A stretch of 64,000 bases of DNA from Gemmatimonadota bacterium (lineage in GTDB: Bacteria > Gemmatimonadota > Gemmatimonadetes > Longimicrobiales > Longimicrobiaceae), in assembly GCA_028287185.1 (NCBI GenBank), contig JAQBQD010000025.1, positions 1 to 64,000 on the forward strand. The letters run 5' to 3'. The position numbers were made by a program, and so were the translations under genes. Numbering within the stretch: position 1 is the first letter of the stretch; the number at the start of each line of letters is the position of its first letter. Positions 50,277-58,589 of this stretch are shown one piece after another. The notes beneath the pieces are model-generated. The model saw only the letters and a list, made by a program, of their open reading frames with translations, did no database searches and had not been told where the DNA came from.

Positions 50277-50950
50277 GGCGCCTTCTCGGCCGAGCGGACG
50301 ATGTAGCCCACCCCGCGCACCGTCTGGATCAGCTCGCGCTCGCGGTCCAGCTTGTTGCGCAGGGCGTTGATGAACACGTCCACCACGTTGGTCCCGGGAT
50401 CGAAGCGGATGCCCCACACGTGCTCCATCAGCGTCGCGCGCGACAGCGGCCGGTCGGCGTTTCGCAGCAGGTACTCCAGCAGCGAGAACTCCTTGGGCGT
50501 CAGCTCCACCGCCTCGCCCGCCTTCCGCACCTCTCGCGTGGCCGGGTCCAGCTCCACGTCCCCGGCGCGCAGCACGGCGGGCGCCCCCGCGGACGCGCGG
50601 CGCAGCAGCGCCCGCAGCCGCGCGGTGAGCTCCGAGAAGTCGAAGGGCTTGGTCAGGTAGTCGTCCGCGCCGCTGTCCAGCCCCGCCACCTTGTCCTCCG
50701 TGCGGTCGCGCGCCGTCAGCAGCAGCACGGGCAGCGCGACGCCCGCGTCCCGCAGGTCGCGCACCAGCTCCAGCCCGCTGCGGCCGGGGATCATCACGTC
50801 CACCACCGCCGCGTCGAAGCCCTCCTCGGACGCGCGCCGGAACGCCGTGTCGCCGTCCGCCGCCGTCTGCACCACGTAGCCCTCCTCCCGCAGCCCCTTC
50901 TCCAGGAAGGCGAGGATTCGCGCGTTGTCCTCCACGACCAGGATTCGCAT
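50273..50950 (-). CDS. OmpR/PhoB-family response regulator
   Basis: 225 residues. The receiver domain has MRILVVEDNARILAFLEKGL, phosphoacceptor D51 in VVDVMIPGRSG, LLLTARDRTEDKVAGLDSGA and the conserved Lys in YLTKPFDFSELTARL. The C-terminal winged helix has ELTPKEFSLLEYLLRNADRP and DVFINALRNKLDRERELIQT, ending in VRGVGYIVR, typical of OmpR/PhoB regulators. Divergent from the HtrA gene; the phased TTAA repeats at 51336-51375 are a plausible binding site for it. It forms a two-gene operon with the histidine kinase (4-base overlap). Confidence 0.94.
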   Translation of the reverse strand: MRILVVEDNARILAFLEKGLREEGYVVQTAADGDTAFRRASEEGFDAAVVDVMIPGRSGLELVRDLRDAGVALPVLLLTARDRTEDKVAGLDSGADDYLTKPFDFSELTARLRALLRRASAGAPAVLRAGDVELDPATREVRKAGEAVELTPKEFSLLEYLLRNADRPLSRATLMEHVWGIRFDPGTNVVDVFINALRNKLDRERELIQTVRGVGYIVRSAEKAP

Positions 50951-51471
50951 TCGGCGGACGGTGGGCGGGATGCAGGGATCGAAGGAACGGCGTCGGCGGA
51001 CCCGGTGGATGGGTTCCGCGCGGGCCCGTCGAAGCTATGCGCGCCCACCGCCCCTCGCCACCCGGCCTCCACCGGGCTCCGCGGAGCGCATCGACCGACG
51101 GAGGCGAGTGTTCCGGCCGCGCGAATCCGCCGACCCATCGATCCGTGGACGGCCGGCATCGAGCGAACCGAGTCGGTCAAGGCGGGAGACGACGAATCGA
51201 ATCCCTTGATCCATCTGCGTTCCACCCATCCGGCGCAGGGGAGTGGATGGATGCGCTCCGGCGCGGCGTCCGTGCGCGATGGAGGGCGGATGGAGGAGGC
51301 GGGCGGCGGGATTGAGGACGGAGGGGCGGCGCTGGATTAAGAGCGGCTAATGGACCGTTAATCGACGCTTAATCAAAGCACGGCGGACGGCCGGAACGGG
51401 GCTGGGCGGGTGCGTGTAGCAAGCTGCGTATCCAGTGGCAGGGATCAGCGCTTCTCGGAGACGAAACTTCC
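50951..51471. other. Intergenic region between regulator and HtrA genes
   Basis: 521 bases. It holds several GATCGA words (for example GGGATCGAAGG near 50976, GAGCGCATCGACCGACGG near 51086, GACCCATCGATCCGTGG near 51131), a GGAGTGGATGGATGCGCTCC stretch, and, close to htrA, four phased TTAA-type boxes (see the separate entry). No gene recognised. The promoter of htrA is likely to lie between 51370 and 51450, but no clear -10 was picked out. Confidence 0.45.
51336..51375 (+). promoter_or_regulatory. Phased TTAA repeats, PmrA/QseB-like operator
   Basis: Four TAA-type boxes start at 51337 (TTAAG), 51347 (CTAAT), 51358 (TTAAT) and 51369 (TTAAT), 10-11 bases apart, so on the same face of the helix. 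The last two read GTTAAT, five bases, CTTAAT, close to the known PmrA/QseB box (YTTAAT-N5-YTTAAT). Located about 100 bases before htrA and 386 bases before the start of the response-regulator gene. Inference: operator for the neighbouring OmpR-type regulator. Confidence 0.6.
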
Positions 51472-52971
51472 ATGAACAAGCACCTCAGGAACATCGCCAT
51501 GCCCGGCGCGCTGGTCGTCGGGCTCGCCACGGCCGCCACCGCGGTGGAGGTCGTGCGCACCTCGCTGCCCGCGGCCAAGGCCCAGGTCGCGGCCCTCCAG
51601 CCCGGCTCGGCGCCGCAGACCGACGCGGCATCGCTTTCCACCGCGTTCCGCGCCGCCAGCAGCAACGCGTTCCCCGGCGTCGTCTACGTGGACGTCCAGT
51701 CCGTCGCGCAGCCCGTGTCCAACAACCTGCCGCCCGAGCTCCGCGGCACGCCGTTCGAGTTCTTCGGCGGCCCGCCCCAGCGCTCGGGGCCCGAAGAGGT
51801 GACGGGGTCGGGCTTCATCATCTCGCCCGACGGCTACATCCTCACCAACAACCACGTGGTGACGCGCGCCAGCCGGGTGCGGGTGACGCTCACCGACAAG
51901 CGCGAGTACACGGCCCGCGTGGTGGGCCGCGACCCCAACACCGACGTGGCGGTGCTGAAGATCGACGCCACCAACCTCCCCACCATCCGCACCGGCGACT
52001 CGGACGAGCTGCGCATGGGCGACTGGGTCCTGGCGCTGGGCTACCCCATGTCGCTGGGCGAGACCACCACGGCGGGCATCGTGAGCGCCAAGGGCCGCAC
52101 CATCGGCATCATGCAGCGCAACGAGGGGGCGAACCAGCCGCTGGAGCACTTCATCCAGACGGACGCCGTGATCAACCCCGGCAACAGCGGCGGCCCGCTG
52201 GTGAACCTGCGCGGCGAGGTGATCGGGATGAACACCGCCATCGCGTCGCCTACCGGGTTCTACTCGGGCTACGGCTTCGCGGTGCCCATCAACCTGGCCC
52301 GCCGCGTGGCGGACGACCTGATGCGCTTCGGCACGGTGCGGCGCCCCCTGATCGGCGTCAACATCCGTGACGTGACCCCGTCGGACCGCGACGTGTTCAA
52401 GCTGGAGCGGGTGGCGGGCGCCCTGGTGGCGCAGGAGCCGCTGAGCCCGGCGCGCGAGGCCGGCCTGCAGATGGGCGACGTGATCGTGAACGTGGACGGC
52501 GCCGCCATCGAGGACGCGGGCGACCTGATGGAGCGCGTGGCCCGCAAGCGGCCCGGCGACGACGTGAAGCTGGACGTGGTGCGCTACGGCGGACGCCACA
52601 GCATGACGGTGCACCTGGGCACCATGCAGACGGACAAGGTCGCCGCGGCCGGCGACGCCACGGACGCGTCGTCGTCGGACTCGCCCAGCAAGCTGGGGTT
52701 GAAGGTGGAGGAGATGGATGCCGCCTCGGCCGGGCAGCTGGGCCTGCGCAACGGCGGCGGCGTGATCGTGACGGCGCTGGACCCCACCGGCCCCGCGGCC
52801 GGCGCGGTGCCGCGCGGCTTCAAGATCGAGCGCCTGAACGGCCGCGCGATCAGCTCGTCCGCCGACCTGCGCGCCGCGGTGGCCGCCCTGCGCCCCGGCC
52901 AGACGGTCTCGCTGATCGGCAAGACCCCCGACGGCCGCGCCACCATCACCAACCTCACCCTGCGCGACTGA
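51472..52971 (+). CDS. HtrA/DegP-type serine protease
   Basis: 499 residues with an N-terminal signal/anchor (MPGALVVGLATAATAVEVV). The catalytic triad is complete: His128 in YILTNNHVVT, Asp158 in DPNTDVAVLKID and Ser239 in NPGNSGGPLVNL. Two PDZ domains follow: about 305-395 (RPLIGVNIRDVTPSDRDVF and later DVIVNVDGAAIEDAGDLMER) and about 410-499 (LGLKVEEMDAASAGQLGLRN). A linker low in complexity joins them. It is a periplasmic protein-quality-control protease with both protease and chaperone roles in the known family. Its divergence from the two-component system and the phased TTAA boxes upstream suggest envelope-stress control, as with CpxR and PmrA-like systems; this is inference. Confidence 0.95.
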   Translation: MNKHLRNIAMPGALVVGLATAATAVEVVRTSLPAAKAQVAALQPGSAPQTDAASLSTAFRAASSNAFPGVVYVDVQSVAQPVSNNLPPELRGTPFEFFGGPPQRSGPEEVTGSGFIISPDGYILTNNHVVTRASRVRVTLTDKREYTARVVGRDPNTDVAVLKIDATNLPTIRTGDSDELRMGDWVLALGYPMSLGETTTAGIVSAKGRTIGIMQRNEGANQPLEHFIQTDAVINPGNSGGPLVNLRGEVIGMNTAIASPTGFYSGYGFAVPINLARRVADDLMRFGTVRRPLIGVNIRDVTPSDRDVFKLERVAGALVAQEPLSPAREAGLQMGDVIVNVDGAAIEDAGDLMERVARKRPGDDVKLDVVRYGGRHSMTVHLGTMQTDKVAAAGDATDASSSDSPSKLGLKVEEMDAASAGQLGLRNGGGVIVTALDPTGPAAGAVPRGFKIERLNGRAISSSADLRAAVAALRPGQTVSLIGKTPDGRATITNLTLRD

Positions 52972-53032
52972 GGGCGAGGCTGGCCGATGGCCGGCGGGGT
53001 CGACGGGAGCCGCGATCCCGGCGCGCGAGATG

Positions 53033-53077
53033 ACGAGAAGGGGCGCCACCCGACGTGCGGGCGGCGCCCCTTCTCGT
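53033..53077. terminator. Bidirectional terminator
   Basis: A perfect 15-base inverted repeat: ACGAGAAGGGGCGCC (53033-53047) and GGCGCCCCTTCTCGT (53063-53077), loop of 15. It lies between the convergent htrA and ppa genes, 62 bases after one stop and 41 after the other, and can end both. Confidence 0.85.
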
Positions 53078-53117
53078 GGGCGGCGGCGTTGTAGCCCTCG
53101 TCCCCCGCGCGCTCCCC

Positions 53118-53705
53118 CTACAGCTCAAACCCCGCCCGCGGCGCGGGCTTCGACAGCTCGGCGCCCAGGTCGAGCTGGCGCTTCAGGGCGTAGCGGGCCA
53201 TCGACTCGATGACGACGGTGCGGGCGGCGGCGCCGTCCTCCCACCCCAGGGCCTGCACGCGTCCGCCCTCCAGGTCCTTGTAGACCTCGAAGAAGTGCTG
53301 CACCTCCTTCAGGTAGTGCGGCGCCACGTCGCCGATCTCGCGGTAGTGCTCGTAGAGCGGGTCCTTGGCGGGCACGCACAGCACCTTCTCGTCCATCTCG
53401 CCCTTGTCGCGCATGCGGAACAGGGCGATGGGGCGCACGTCGATCACGCATCCCGGAAAGGTGGGGACGGTGGTCATCACGATGGCATCGAGCGGGTCGT
53501 CGTCCTGCGCGTACGTCTGCGGGAAGAAGCCGTAGTCGCCCGGGTAGTGCACCGAGCTGTACAGCACCCGGTCCAGGCGGAACATGCCCGTCGTCTTGTC
53601 CAGCTCGTACTTGTTGCGGCTGCCGCGGGGGATCTCCACCACCACGTTCAGGTCGTCGGGCGGCGCGCTGCCGGCGGGTAGGTCGTGCCAGGGATGATGG
53701 AACAT
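53118..53705 (-). CDS. ppa: Family I inorganic pyrophosphatase
   Basis: 195 residues from ATG 53705. The family I signature YAQDDDPLDAIVM (D68-D73) provides the metal-binding Asp cluster; other conserved parts are VVVEIPRGSRNKYELDKTTG, YSSVHYPGDYGFFPQTYA and KDPLYEHYREIGDVAPHYLK. The enzyme hydrolyses pyrophosphate in the cytoplasm and drives biosynthetic reactions. Soluble, 195 residues, a normal length for this type. It is convergent with htrA with a strong terminator between them. No regulatory feature was seen. Confidence 0.95.
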   Translation of the reverse strand: MFHHPWHDLPAGSAPPDDLNVVVEIPRGSRNKYELDKTTGMFRLDRVLYSSVHYPGDYGFFPQTYAQDDDPLDAIVMTTVPTFPGCVIDVRPIALFRMRDKGEMDEKVLCVPAKDPLYEHYREIGDVAPHYLKEVQHFFEVYKDLEGGRVQALGWEDGAAARTVVIESMARYALKRQLDLGAELSKPAPRAGFEL

Positions 53706-54173
53706 GCTCCGGAGCCGTCTCTGGGGTTCGCCGTGCGCCGGGCGCGCCTCGTCCGCCCGGTTCGAGCGCGGACAATGTACTCGCCCGACGGTCTCCCGGG
53801 CACCCCGCCCGCACCGCCCGGCCACTCGGCGCGCCGGCGTCCACGGTCGACGGCCGACCGGTGCATCCCACTCGCGCGGTCCGTGAAACGGTGTAGCTTT
53901 CGGTCGATCGACCCTGCGTCTCCCGTTTCAGACGCGGGTACGCGCGGCGGATTCAAGCGTGCCGCGCCGTCGTCCGCCGGGATCGACAACGGCAGCAAGG
54001 CGCCGCGCCCGACGGCGGTGTATCGTCCGGCATTCAGGAACGTGCCGCATCGCTCGACCGATGCCTTCCGGCCTCCAGCGCTGGACCCGGTGTCGTCCGT
54101 CCACACATCCGATCGACCCCGCGCACCCTACTGTGCAGCCGGGGCCACACTCCGTTCCCGCAGGGATCCGCCG
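53706..54173. other. Intergenic region between ppa and nfo genes
   Basis: 468 bases without a recognisable gene. Rich in GATCGA words: the exact 12-mer TCGATCGACCCT at 53904-53915, GGGATCGACAACGGC near 53978, CTCGACCGATGCC near 54053, and CCGATCGACCCC near 54110. The promoters of both divergent genes must lie here, but none was clear. A GC-rich stretch near 53810-53870 may form hairpins. Confidence 0.4.
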
Positions 54174-55058
54174 ATGACCGACACCGAGAACGCAGCCAAC
54201 GCCGCCGACGAGCTGGGGGCGCACGTGTCCAGCGCGGGCGGCTGCCACACGGTGCACGCCCGCGCGGCCGAGATCGGAGCGGTGGTGCTGCAGCTCTTCA
54301 CCAAGACGCCCAACCAGTGGAAGGAGCCCGAGATCGCCGAGGCGCAGGCGGCCGAGTTCGCGTCCACGCGGGCGCACCACGGCGTGCACACCATCATCAG
54401 CCACGACTCGTACCTCATCAACCTGGCCTCGCCCGACCCCACGCTCTTCGCGCGCTCGTACGACTCGTTCGCGCGCGAGCTCACCCGTTGCCGCGCGCTG
54501 GGTGTGGACTTCCTGGTCACGCACCCGGGCAACGCCACGGACGACGACAAGGACCGGGGCATCGTGCAGAACGCCGAGGCCATCGCCCGGGCGCTGGACG
54601 AGGTGCCGGGCGACACGATGGTGCTGGTGGAGACCACCGCGGGCTCCGGCCGCGTGCTGGGCGCCTCGTTCGAGGAGCTGGCGCGGCTGATCGATCTGAT
54701 CCCGGAGCACGTCCGGGCCCGGGTGGGCGTGTGCATGGACACCTGCCACGTCTACGCCGCGGGATACGACCTGCGCGAGGACTACGAGGGCGTGATGGCG
54801 CGCTTCGGCGACATCGTCGGCTTCGATCGGCTGCGGGCCTTCCACCTGAACGACAGCCAGAACGCTCTGGGCACGCGCAAGGACCGCCACGCCTGGATCG
54901 GCGACGGCCACCTGGGCCCCGAGCCCTTCCGCCGGCTCATGCGCGACGAGCGTTTCCGCGGCGTGCCCAAGGTGCTGGAGACGCCCAAGGGCGACGAGCA
55001 CGCCGCCAGCGACCGGGAGAACCTGCGCCGCCTGCGCGCCTTCCGCCTGGAGGCGTAG
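54174..55058 (+). CDS. nfo: Endonuclease IV (AP endonuclease)
   Basis: 294 residues from ATG 54174. It matches the family of TIM-barrel zinc enzymes: ELGAHVSSAGGCHTVHARAA at the N-terminus, TIISHDSYLINLASPD, VTHPGNATDDDKDRGIVQNA, VLVETTAGSGRVLGASFEEL, VGVCMDTCHVYAAGYDLRED, and FHLNDSQNALGTRKDRHAWI followed by GDGHLG. The three-zinc ligand residues (His, Asp and Glu in these blocks) are conserved. The enzyme cuts DNA at abasic sites in base-excision repair. It starts a plus-strand stretch, with 155 bases to the next gene. Length is normal. Confidence 0.95.
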   Translation: MTDTENAANAADELGAHVSSAGGCHTVHARAAEIGAVVLQLFTKTPNQWKEPEIAEAQAAEFASTRAHHGVHTIISHDSYLINLASPDPTLFARSYDSFARELTRCRALGVDFLVTHPGNATDDDKDRGIVQNAEAIARALDEVPGDTMVLVETTAGSGRVLGASFEELARLIDLIPEHVRARVGVCMDTCHVYAAGYDLREDYEGVMARFGDIVGFDRLRAFHLNDSQNALGTRKDRHAWIGDGHLGPEPFRRLMRDERFRGVPKVLETPKGDEHAASDRENLRRLRAFRLEA

Positions 55059-55213
55059 CGGGACTTCGCGTGCGGCCTCGACGGACGCCAGGCCAGGCGA
55101 GAAGCGGGGATTCCGCGCGGACCTCCGGCCGGAGCGCGGCGCCGGACTTGCACTGCGGGTGCATGGGTGCCCCTCGGCGCCCGTGCAGGCTTTCCCGGAA
55201 GGAGATCCACGCC

Positions 55214-55633
55214 ATGAAGCCGAGCTCGATGCTTGCCGCGGCCGCGCTCTGCGCCGGCCTGGCGCTGCCGGCGGCCGCGCAGAGCGGCGCGACCGTGACC
55301 CACACGCGGACGGGCACCCCCGTGGTGCGCGACACCCTGCACCACGCGACCGTGCACCACGCCACGACCCGGCACCACGCGACGCGACGCCGTCCCGTGC
55401 ACTACACGGCGACGCGCGCCGCCACGCTCAGCACCACCGGCGCCGACGGGCACACCACGCGCACCACCGCCGTCGTGGACGGCAGCGGCATGCACGTAGC
55501 GCAGCACACCACCCACCCGCGGCACCACGCGAAGCGCCGCCACGCCGCGGCCCACACGGCGGTCCACACCGGCAGCCGCGGCGGCTCGGCCCGCAGCACG
55601 ACGGTGCGCCGCGACACCGTGCACCACGAGTGA
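55214..55633 (+). CDS. Histidine-rich secreted protein
   Basis: 139 residues from ATG 55214 with an AAGGAGATCC ribosome-binding site. The signal peptide is clear (MKPSSMLAAAALCAGLALPA, cleavage near AAAQ). The mature part has about 19 His in 115 residues, with repeated HHAT, HHA and THP runs, plus many Thr, Arg and Ala: low complexity, no known family. His clusters suggest periplasmic metal binding. The neighbouring genes encode a porin-like protein and a zinc/manganese ABC transporter, which fits metal handling, but this is inference. Confidence 0.72.
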   Translation: MKPSSMLAAAALCAGLALPAAAQSGATVTHTRTGTPVVRDTLHHATVHHATTRHHATRRRPVHYTATRAATLSTTGADGHTTRTTAVVDGSGMHVAQHTTHPRHHAKRRHAAAHTAVHTGSRGGSARSTTVRRDTVHHE

Positions 55634-55673
55634 GGCGGGAACTCGCCTTTCGCCGGAGGGTACGCGGCAGGTC

Positions 55674-56024
55674 ATGAGGCGTCCCTCCGCGTTTCCGCGC
55701 CTGACCAGGTTCTGCCTGGTGCTCGCCGCGCTGCTGCAGCTCACGGGCAGCGCGGTGGGTCCGTGGGCGCACGCCGTGTCCGTGGCGCGCGCCGCGGAGC
55801 AGGGCGCGGAGCGAGGCGGCAAGAAGCCGGCGCCCCCCGTGCACGACGAGCGCGACTGCGCCGTCTGCCAGGCGTTCAGCGCCACGCCCGTTCCCGCGGA
55901 GGCCGCGCCCGCGCCCTTCGTGCTCCACGGCAACGCCCCTCCCCTGGCGTTCGCCGCATCGTTCCACGCGGAGGCGGCCCCCGTCGCCACCCGCGCCCGC
56001 GCGCCTCCCGCCGCCGCTGCCTGA
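55674..56024 (+). CDS. DUF2946-like small secreted protein
   Basis: 116 residues from ATG 55674. N-terminal hydrophobic segment FCLVLAALLQLTGSAVGPWA (signal or anchor), then basic residues and the motif HDERDCAVCQAFSATPVP, an H-x4-C-x2-C arrangement that resembles DUF2946 proteins found near copper/metal genes. The C-terminal 60 residues are Ala/Pro-rich. It lies 40 bases after the His-rich gene and before the porin-like gene, fitting a metal-handling set. Not certain: the family match rests on the short motif and the length. Confidence 0.6.
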   Translation: MRRPSAFPRLTRFCLVLAALLQLTGSAVGPWAHAVSVARAAEQGAERGGKKPAPPVHDERDCAVCQAFSATPVPAEAAPAPFVLHGNAPPLAFAASFHAEAAPVATRARAPPAAAA

Positions 56025-56057
56025 CCCTTCCCACGCACATCCTCCGGGGCCTTGCAG

Positions 56058-56087
56058 GGCACCGGACCTGTAGCCGAATCCGGTGCC
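56058..56087. other. Perfect inverted repeat after DUF2946-like gene
   Basis: GGCACCGGA (56058-56066) and TCCGGTGCC (56079-56087) with a 12-base loop, 34 bases after the DUF2946-like stop. Either a terminator without a T-run or a palindromic operator for the porin-like gene 186 bases downstream. It does not resemble the AT-rich Zur box. Confidence 0.4.
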
Positions 56088-56272
56088 GAAGGCGCCCGCA
56101 TCGTCCGTTCGATGGGGTTCCGAGGCCCGGAGCGTCCGCCCAGCAGCCTCCACACAGGGCGTCCGGTGGATGCACGGCGATGCGTGGGGCGGGGCGTGAC
56201 CCCGGGCGCCCGGAGCCGGCGCGCCCAACGGATCCCGAGCGGCATCGTCAACGACCCAGGCTCAAGACGGGC

Positions 56273-57541
56273 ATGCGAACCACACACGCGCTCCTCACGC
56301 TTCTCCTGCTGGGCGCGGCCTCCACCGCCGCCGCGCAGCAGACCCCGCCCCCGGCCCCCACCGTGCCCGACACGGTGCGCGCCGACTCGGCCGCGGCGGC
56401 CGACTCCATCGCCGCTGCGCAGATGCTGTCCGGCGGGCCGGGCGCCGCCGCGCCGCCCGCCGCCGCCGAGCCCCAGGCGGGCGGCGGCGGCCCCAGCAAC
56501 CCGCGGCTTATGCCCGACATCAGCGCCGTGGGCGACTTCGTGGGCGACCTGTCGCCCAAGGGCAGCACCCAGCCGGGCAACACCCGCTTCGGCGTGCGCG
56601 AGGTGGAGATCGCCGTGCAGGCGGCGGTGGACCCCTACTTCCGGGGCGACGTCTTCCTCGGCATCTCGGACGCCGAGGGGATCTCCATCGAGCAGGCGTA
56701 CCTGACCACCACCTCGCTGCCGTACGGGCTGGAGGCACGGCTGGGCCGCTTCCTCATGCCGTTCGGCAAGGAGAACACCACGCACCGTCACGACCTGCAC
56801 ACCATCGAGTATCCGTGGGTCATCCAGCGCTTCCTGAGCGACGACGGGGCGAAGGGGACGGGCGTGTGGCTCAGCAAGGTGCTGTCGCCCCTGGGCTTCT
56901 ACCAGGAGATCCAGGTCACGGCGGTGGACCGGCTGGGCTCGTCCGCCGACTCGCTGGTGCTGCGCGAGCCCGTGAACCGCAGCCTGGGCGGCCTGGGATA
57001 CTCGGCGCGGCTGCGCAACTACTTCGACGTGTCGCAGAACGCCAACTTCGAGATCTCGGGCAGCGTGCTCACGGGCCGGCTGGAGCGCGCGGCCGTCGAC
57101 CCGGTGCCCGCGGACCCCACCATCAACGCCGTCGCCGTGCGGCAGACCACGGTGGGCGCGGACGTCACCTACCGCTGGCGGCCCCTGCAGCAGGGGCTGT
57201 ACAAGTCGCTGATGGTGCAGGGCGAGCTCATGCGGCAGATGAACAAGGACGTGCCCGAGCTGGCCGTGGCTGCCCGAAGCTACGACGGCGCGTACCTGTT
57301 CGCTCGCTGGCAGCTCGCCGCGCGCACCTTCCTGGGCGCCCGCGGCGACTGGGTGCAGGACCCCGAGAACGACGGGCAGGCGCTCCGCGCGGGCTCGGCG
57401 TACCTGGAGTTCTATCCCAGCGAGTTCAGCAAGCTGAGCGCCGGCTACGAGCGATTCGCCCCGCACGGCGACACGGCGACCAACCGGCTCCTGGTGCAGG
57501 CCACCTTCTCGCTGGGGCCGCACAAGCCGCATCCGTTCTGA
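56273..57541 (+). CDS. Porin-like outer-membrane protein
   Basis: 422 residues from ATG 56273. Signal peptide MRTTHALLTLLLLGAASTAA (cleavage near AAAQ). After a Pro/Ala-rich linker (about 25-80), the remainder alternates polar and hydrophobic residues with conserved barrel phrases: TRFGVREVEIAVQAAVDPYF, RGDVFLGISDAEGISIEQAY, LEARLGRFLMPFGKENTTHR, FEISGSVLTGRLER and SAYLEFYPSEFSKLSAGYER, ending in an aromatic (Phe). A zinc-regulated porin/receptor of the type next to Znu transporters is likely, as the ABC genes follow 104 bases downstream. Alternative: general or arsenate/phosphate-type porin. Confidence 0.72.
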   Translation: MRTTHALLTLLLLGAASTAAAQQTPPPAPTVPDTVRADSAAAADSIAAAQMLSGGPGAAAPPAAAEPQAGGGGPSNPRLMPDISAVGDFVGDLSPKGSTQPGNTRFGVREVEIAVQAAVDPYFRGDVFLGISDAEGISIEQAYLTTTSLPYGLEARLGRFLMPFGKENTTHRHDLHTIEYPWVIQRFLSDDGAKGTGVWLSKVLSPLGFYQEIQVTAVDRLGSSADSLVLREPVNRSLGGLGYSARLRNYFDVSQNANFEISGSVLTGRLERAAVDPVPADPTINAVAVRQTTVGADVTYRWRPLQQGLYKSLMVQGELMRQMNKDVPELAVAARSYDGAYLFARWQLAARTFLGARGDWVQDPENDGQALRAGSAYLEFYPSEFSKLSAGYERFAPHGDTATNRLLVQATFSLGPHKPHPF

Positions 57542-57644
57542 GCCCGGGGCGAGCGACTCCAATGTCGAACGCTTCTCGAAGGATCGATCCGATGCCGGCG
57601 GGCCGCGCGCCCGCCTGCGCCCTGAACGAAAGCAGGAACGGGAG

Positions 57645-58589
57645 ATGAGACCCATGATCCGCAAGACTCTGACTTTGGCCGCCGCGCTCGCGCTGGCGGC
57701 GTGGGCCCCGCCGGCGCGGGCCGCCACCCCTCCGCCCGGGCGCCTGAACGTGGTCACCAGCACCACCGACCTGGCCGACATCGCCGGCGCCGTGGGTGGC
57801 AACCGGGTGTCCGTGGTGCACATCAGCGAGGGCTACCAGGACCCGCACTTCGTGGAGGCCAAGCCCAGCTTCATCCTGCGCCTGCGCAACGCCGACGTGT
57901 TCGCGTTCGTGGGGCTGGACCTGGAGATCGGCTGGATGCCGCTGCTGGTGGACGGCGCGCGCAACCCCAAGATCCGCCAGGGCGGCAGCGGCTACCTGGA
58001 CGTGTCGCAGGTGATCCCCGTGCTGGACCGGGCCAGCGGCAACGTGGACCGCAGCCAGGGCGACGTGCACCCCATGGGCAACCCGCACTACTGGCTGGAC
58101 CCCGAGAACGGGCGGCGCATCGCCCGCCTCTTCCGCGACCGCTTCGTGCAGCTGGACCCCGCCGGCGCCGCGGCCTACCGCGCCAACGAGACGGCGTTCG
58201 AGGGCCGGCTGAACGCGGCCGAGACGGCGTGGCGCGCCGACCTGGCCACCATCCGCGGCAAGCCCGTGGTGGCGTGGCACACCAGCTGGCGCTACTTCGC
58301 CGAGTACAACGGCATGAGCATCGTGGGCTTCATGGAGCCCAAGCCCGGCGTTCCGCCCAGCGCGTCGCACCTGGCGGGGCTGATGGCCACCATCCGCCGC
58401 ACGGGCGCCAAGGTGATCGTCATGGAGCCGTTCTACGACCGCCGCACGGCCGACCTGGTGGCCAGCCGCACGGGCGTGAAGGTGCTGGTCCTTCCGCCCT
58501 CCGTAGGCGGACTGCGCGGCGCGCCCGTCGGCGACTACGTGAGCCTGATGCGCTACGACGTGGCCCAGCTCGCCGCCGCGCTGCGATGA
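57645..58589 (+). CDS. Zn/Mn ABC transporter substrate-binding protein (ZnuA-like)
   Basis: 314 residues; a GGGAGATG stretch precedes ATG 57645 and a second ATG is three codons on. Signal peptide to about residue 27 (TLTLAAALALAAWAPPARAA). TroA/ZnuA (cluster A-I) features: VVTSTTDLADIAGAVGGNRV, the metal ligand H68 in YQDPHFVEAKPS, HPMGNPHYWLDPENG near 145, and VVAWHTSWRYFAEYNGMSIV. The long His-rich loop of ZnuA is absent, so Mn2+ or a mixed-specificity cannot be excluded. It overlaps the ATPase gene by 4 bases and forms an operon with it and the permease. Confidence 0.9.
   Translation: MRPMIRKTLTLAAALALAAWAPPARAATPPPGRLNVVTSTTDLADIAGAVGGNRVSVVHISEGYQDPHFVEAKPSFILRLRNADVFAFVGLDLEIGWMPLLVDGARNPKIRQGGSGYLDVSQVIPVLDRASGNVDRSQGDVHPMGNPHYWLDPENGRRIARLFRDRFVQLDPAGAAAYRANETAFEGRLNAAETAWRADLATIRGKPVVAWHTSWRYFAEYNGMSIVGFMEPKPGVPPSASHLAGLMATIRRTGAKVIVMEPFYDRRTADLVASRTGVKVLVLPPSVGGLRGAPVGDYVSLMRYDVAQLAAALR

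Noticed and set aside
54782-57823. Long minus-strand open frame (about 1010 codons) opposite nfo, His-rich, porin-like and znuA-like genes
   Set aside because: Same reason: composition of an antisense reading frame in GC-rich DNA and full overlap with four supported genes.
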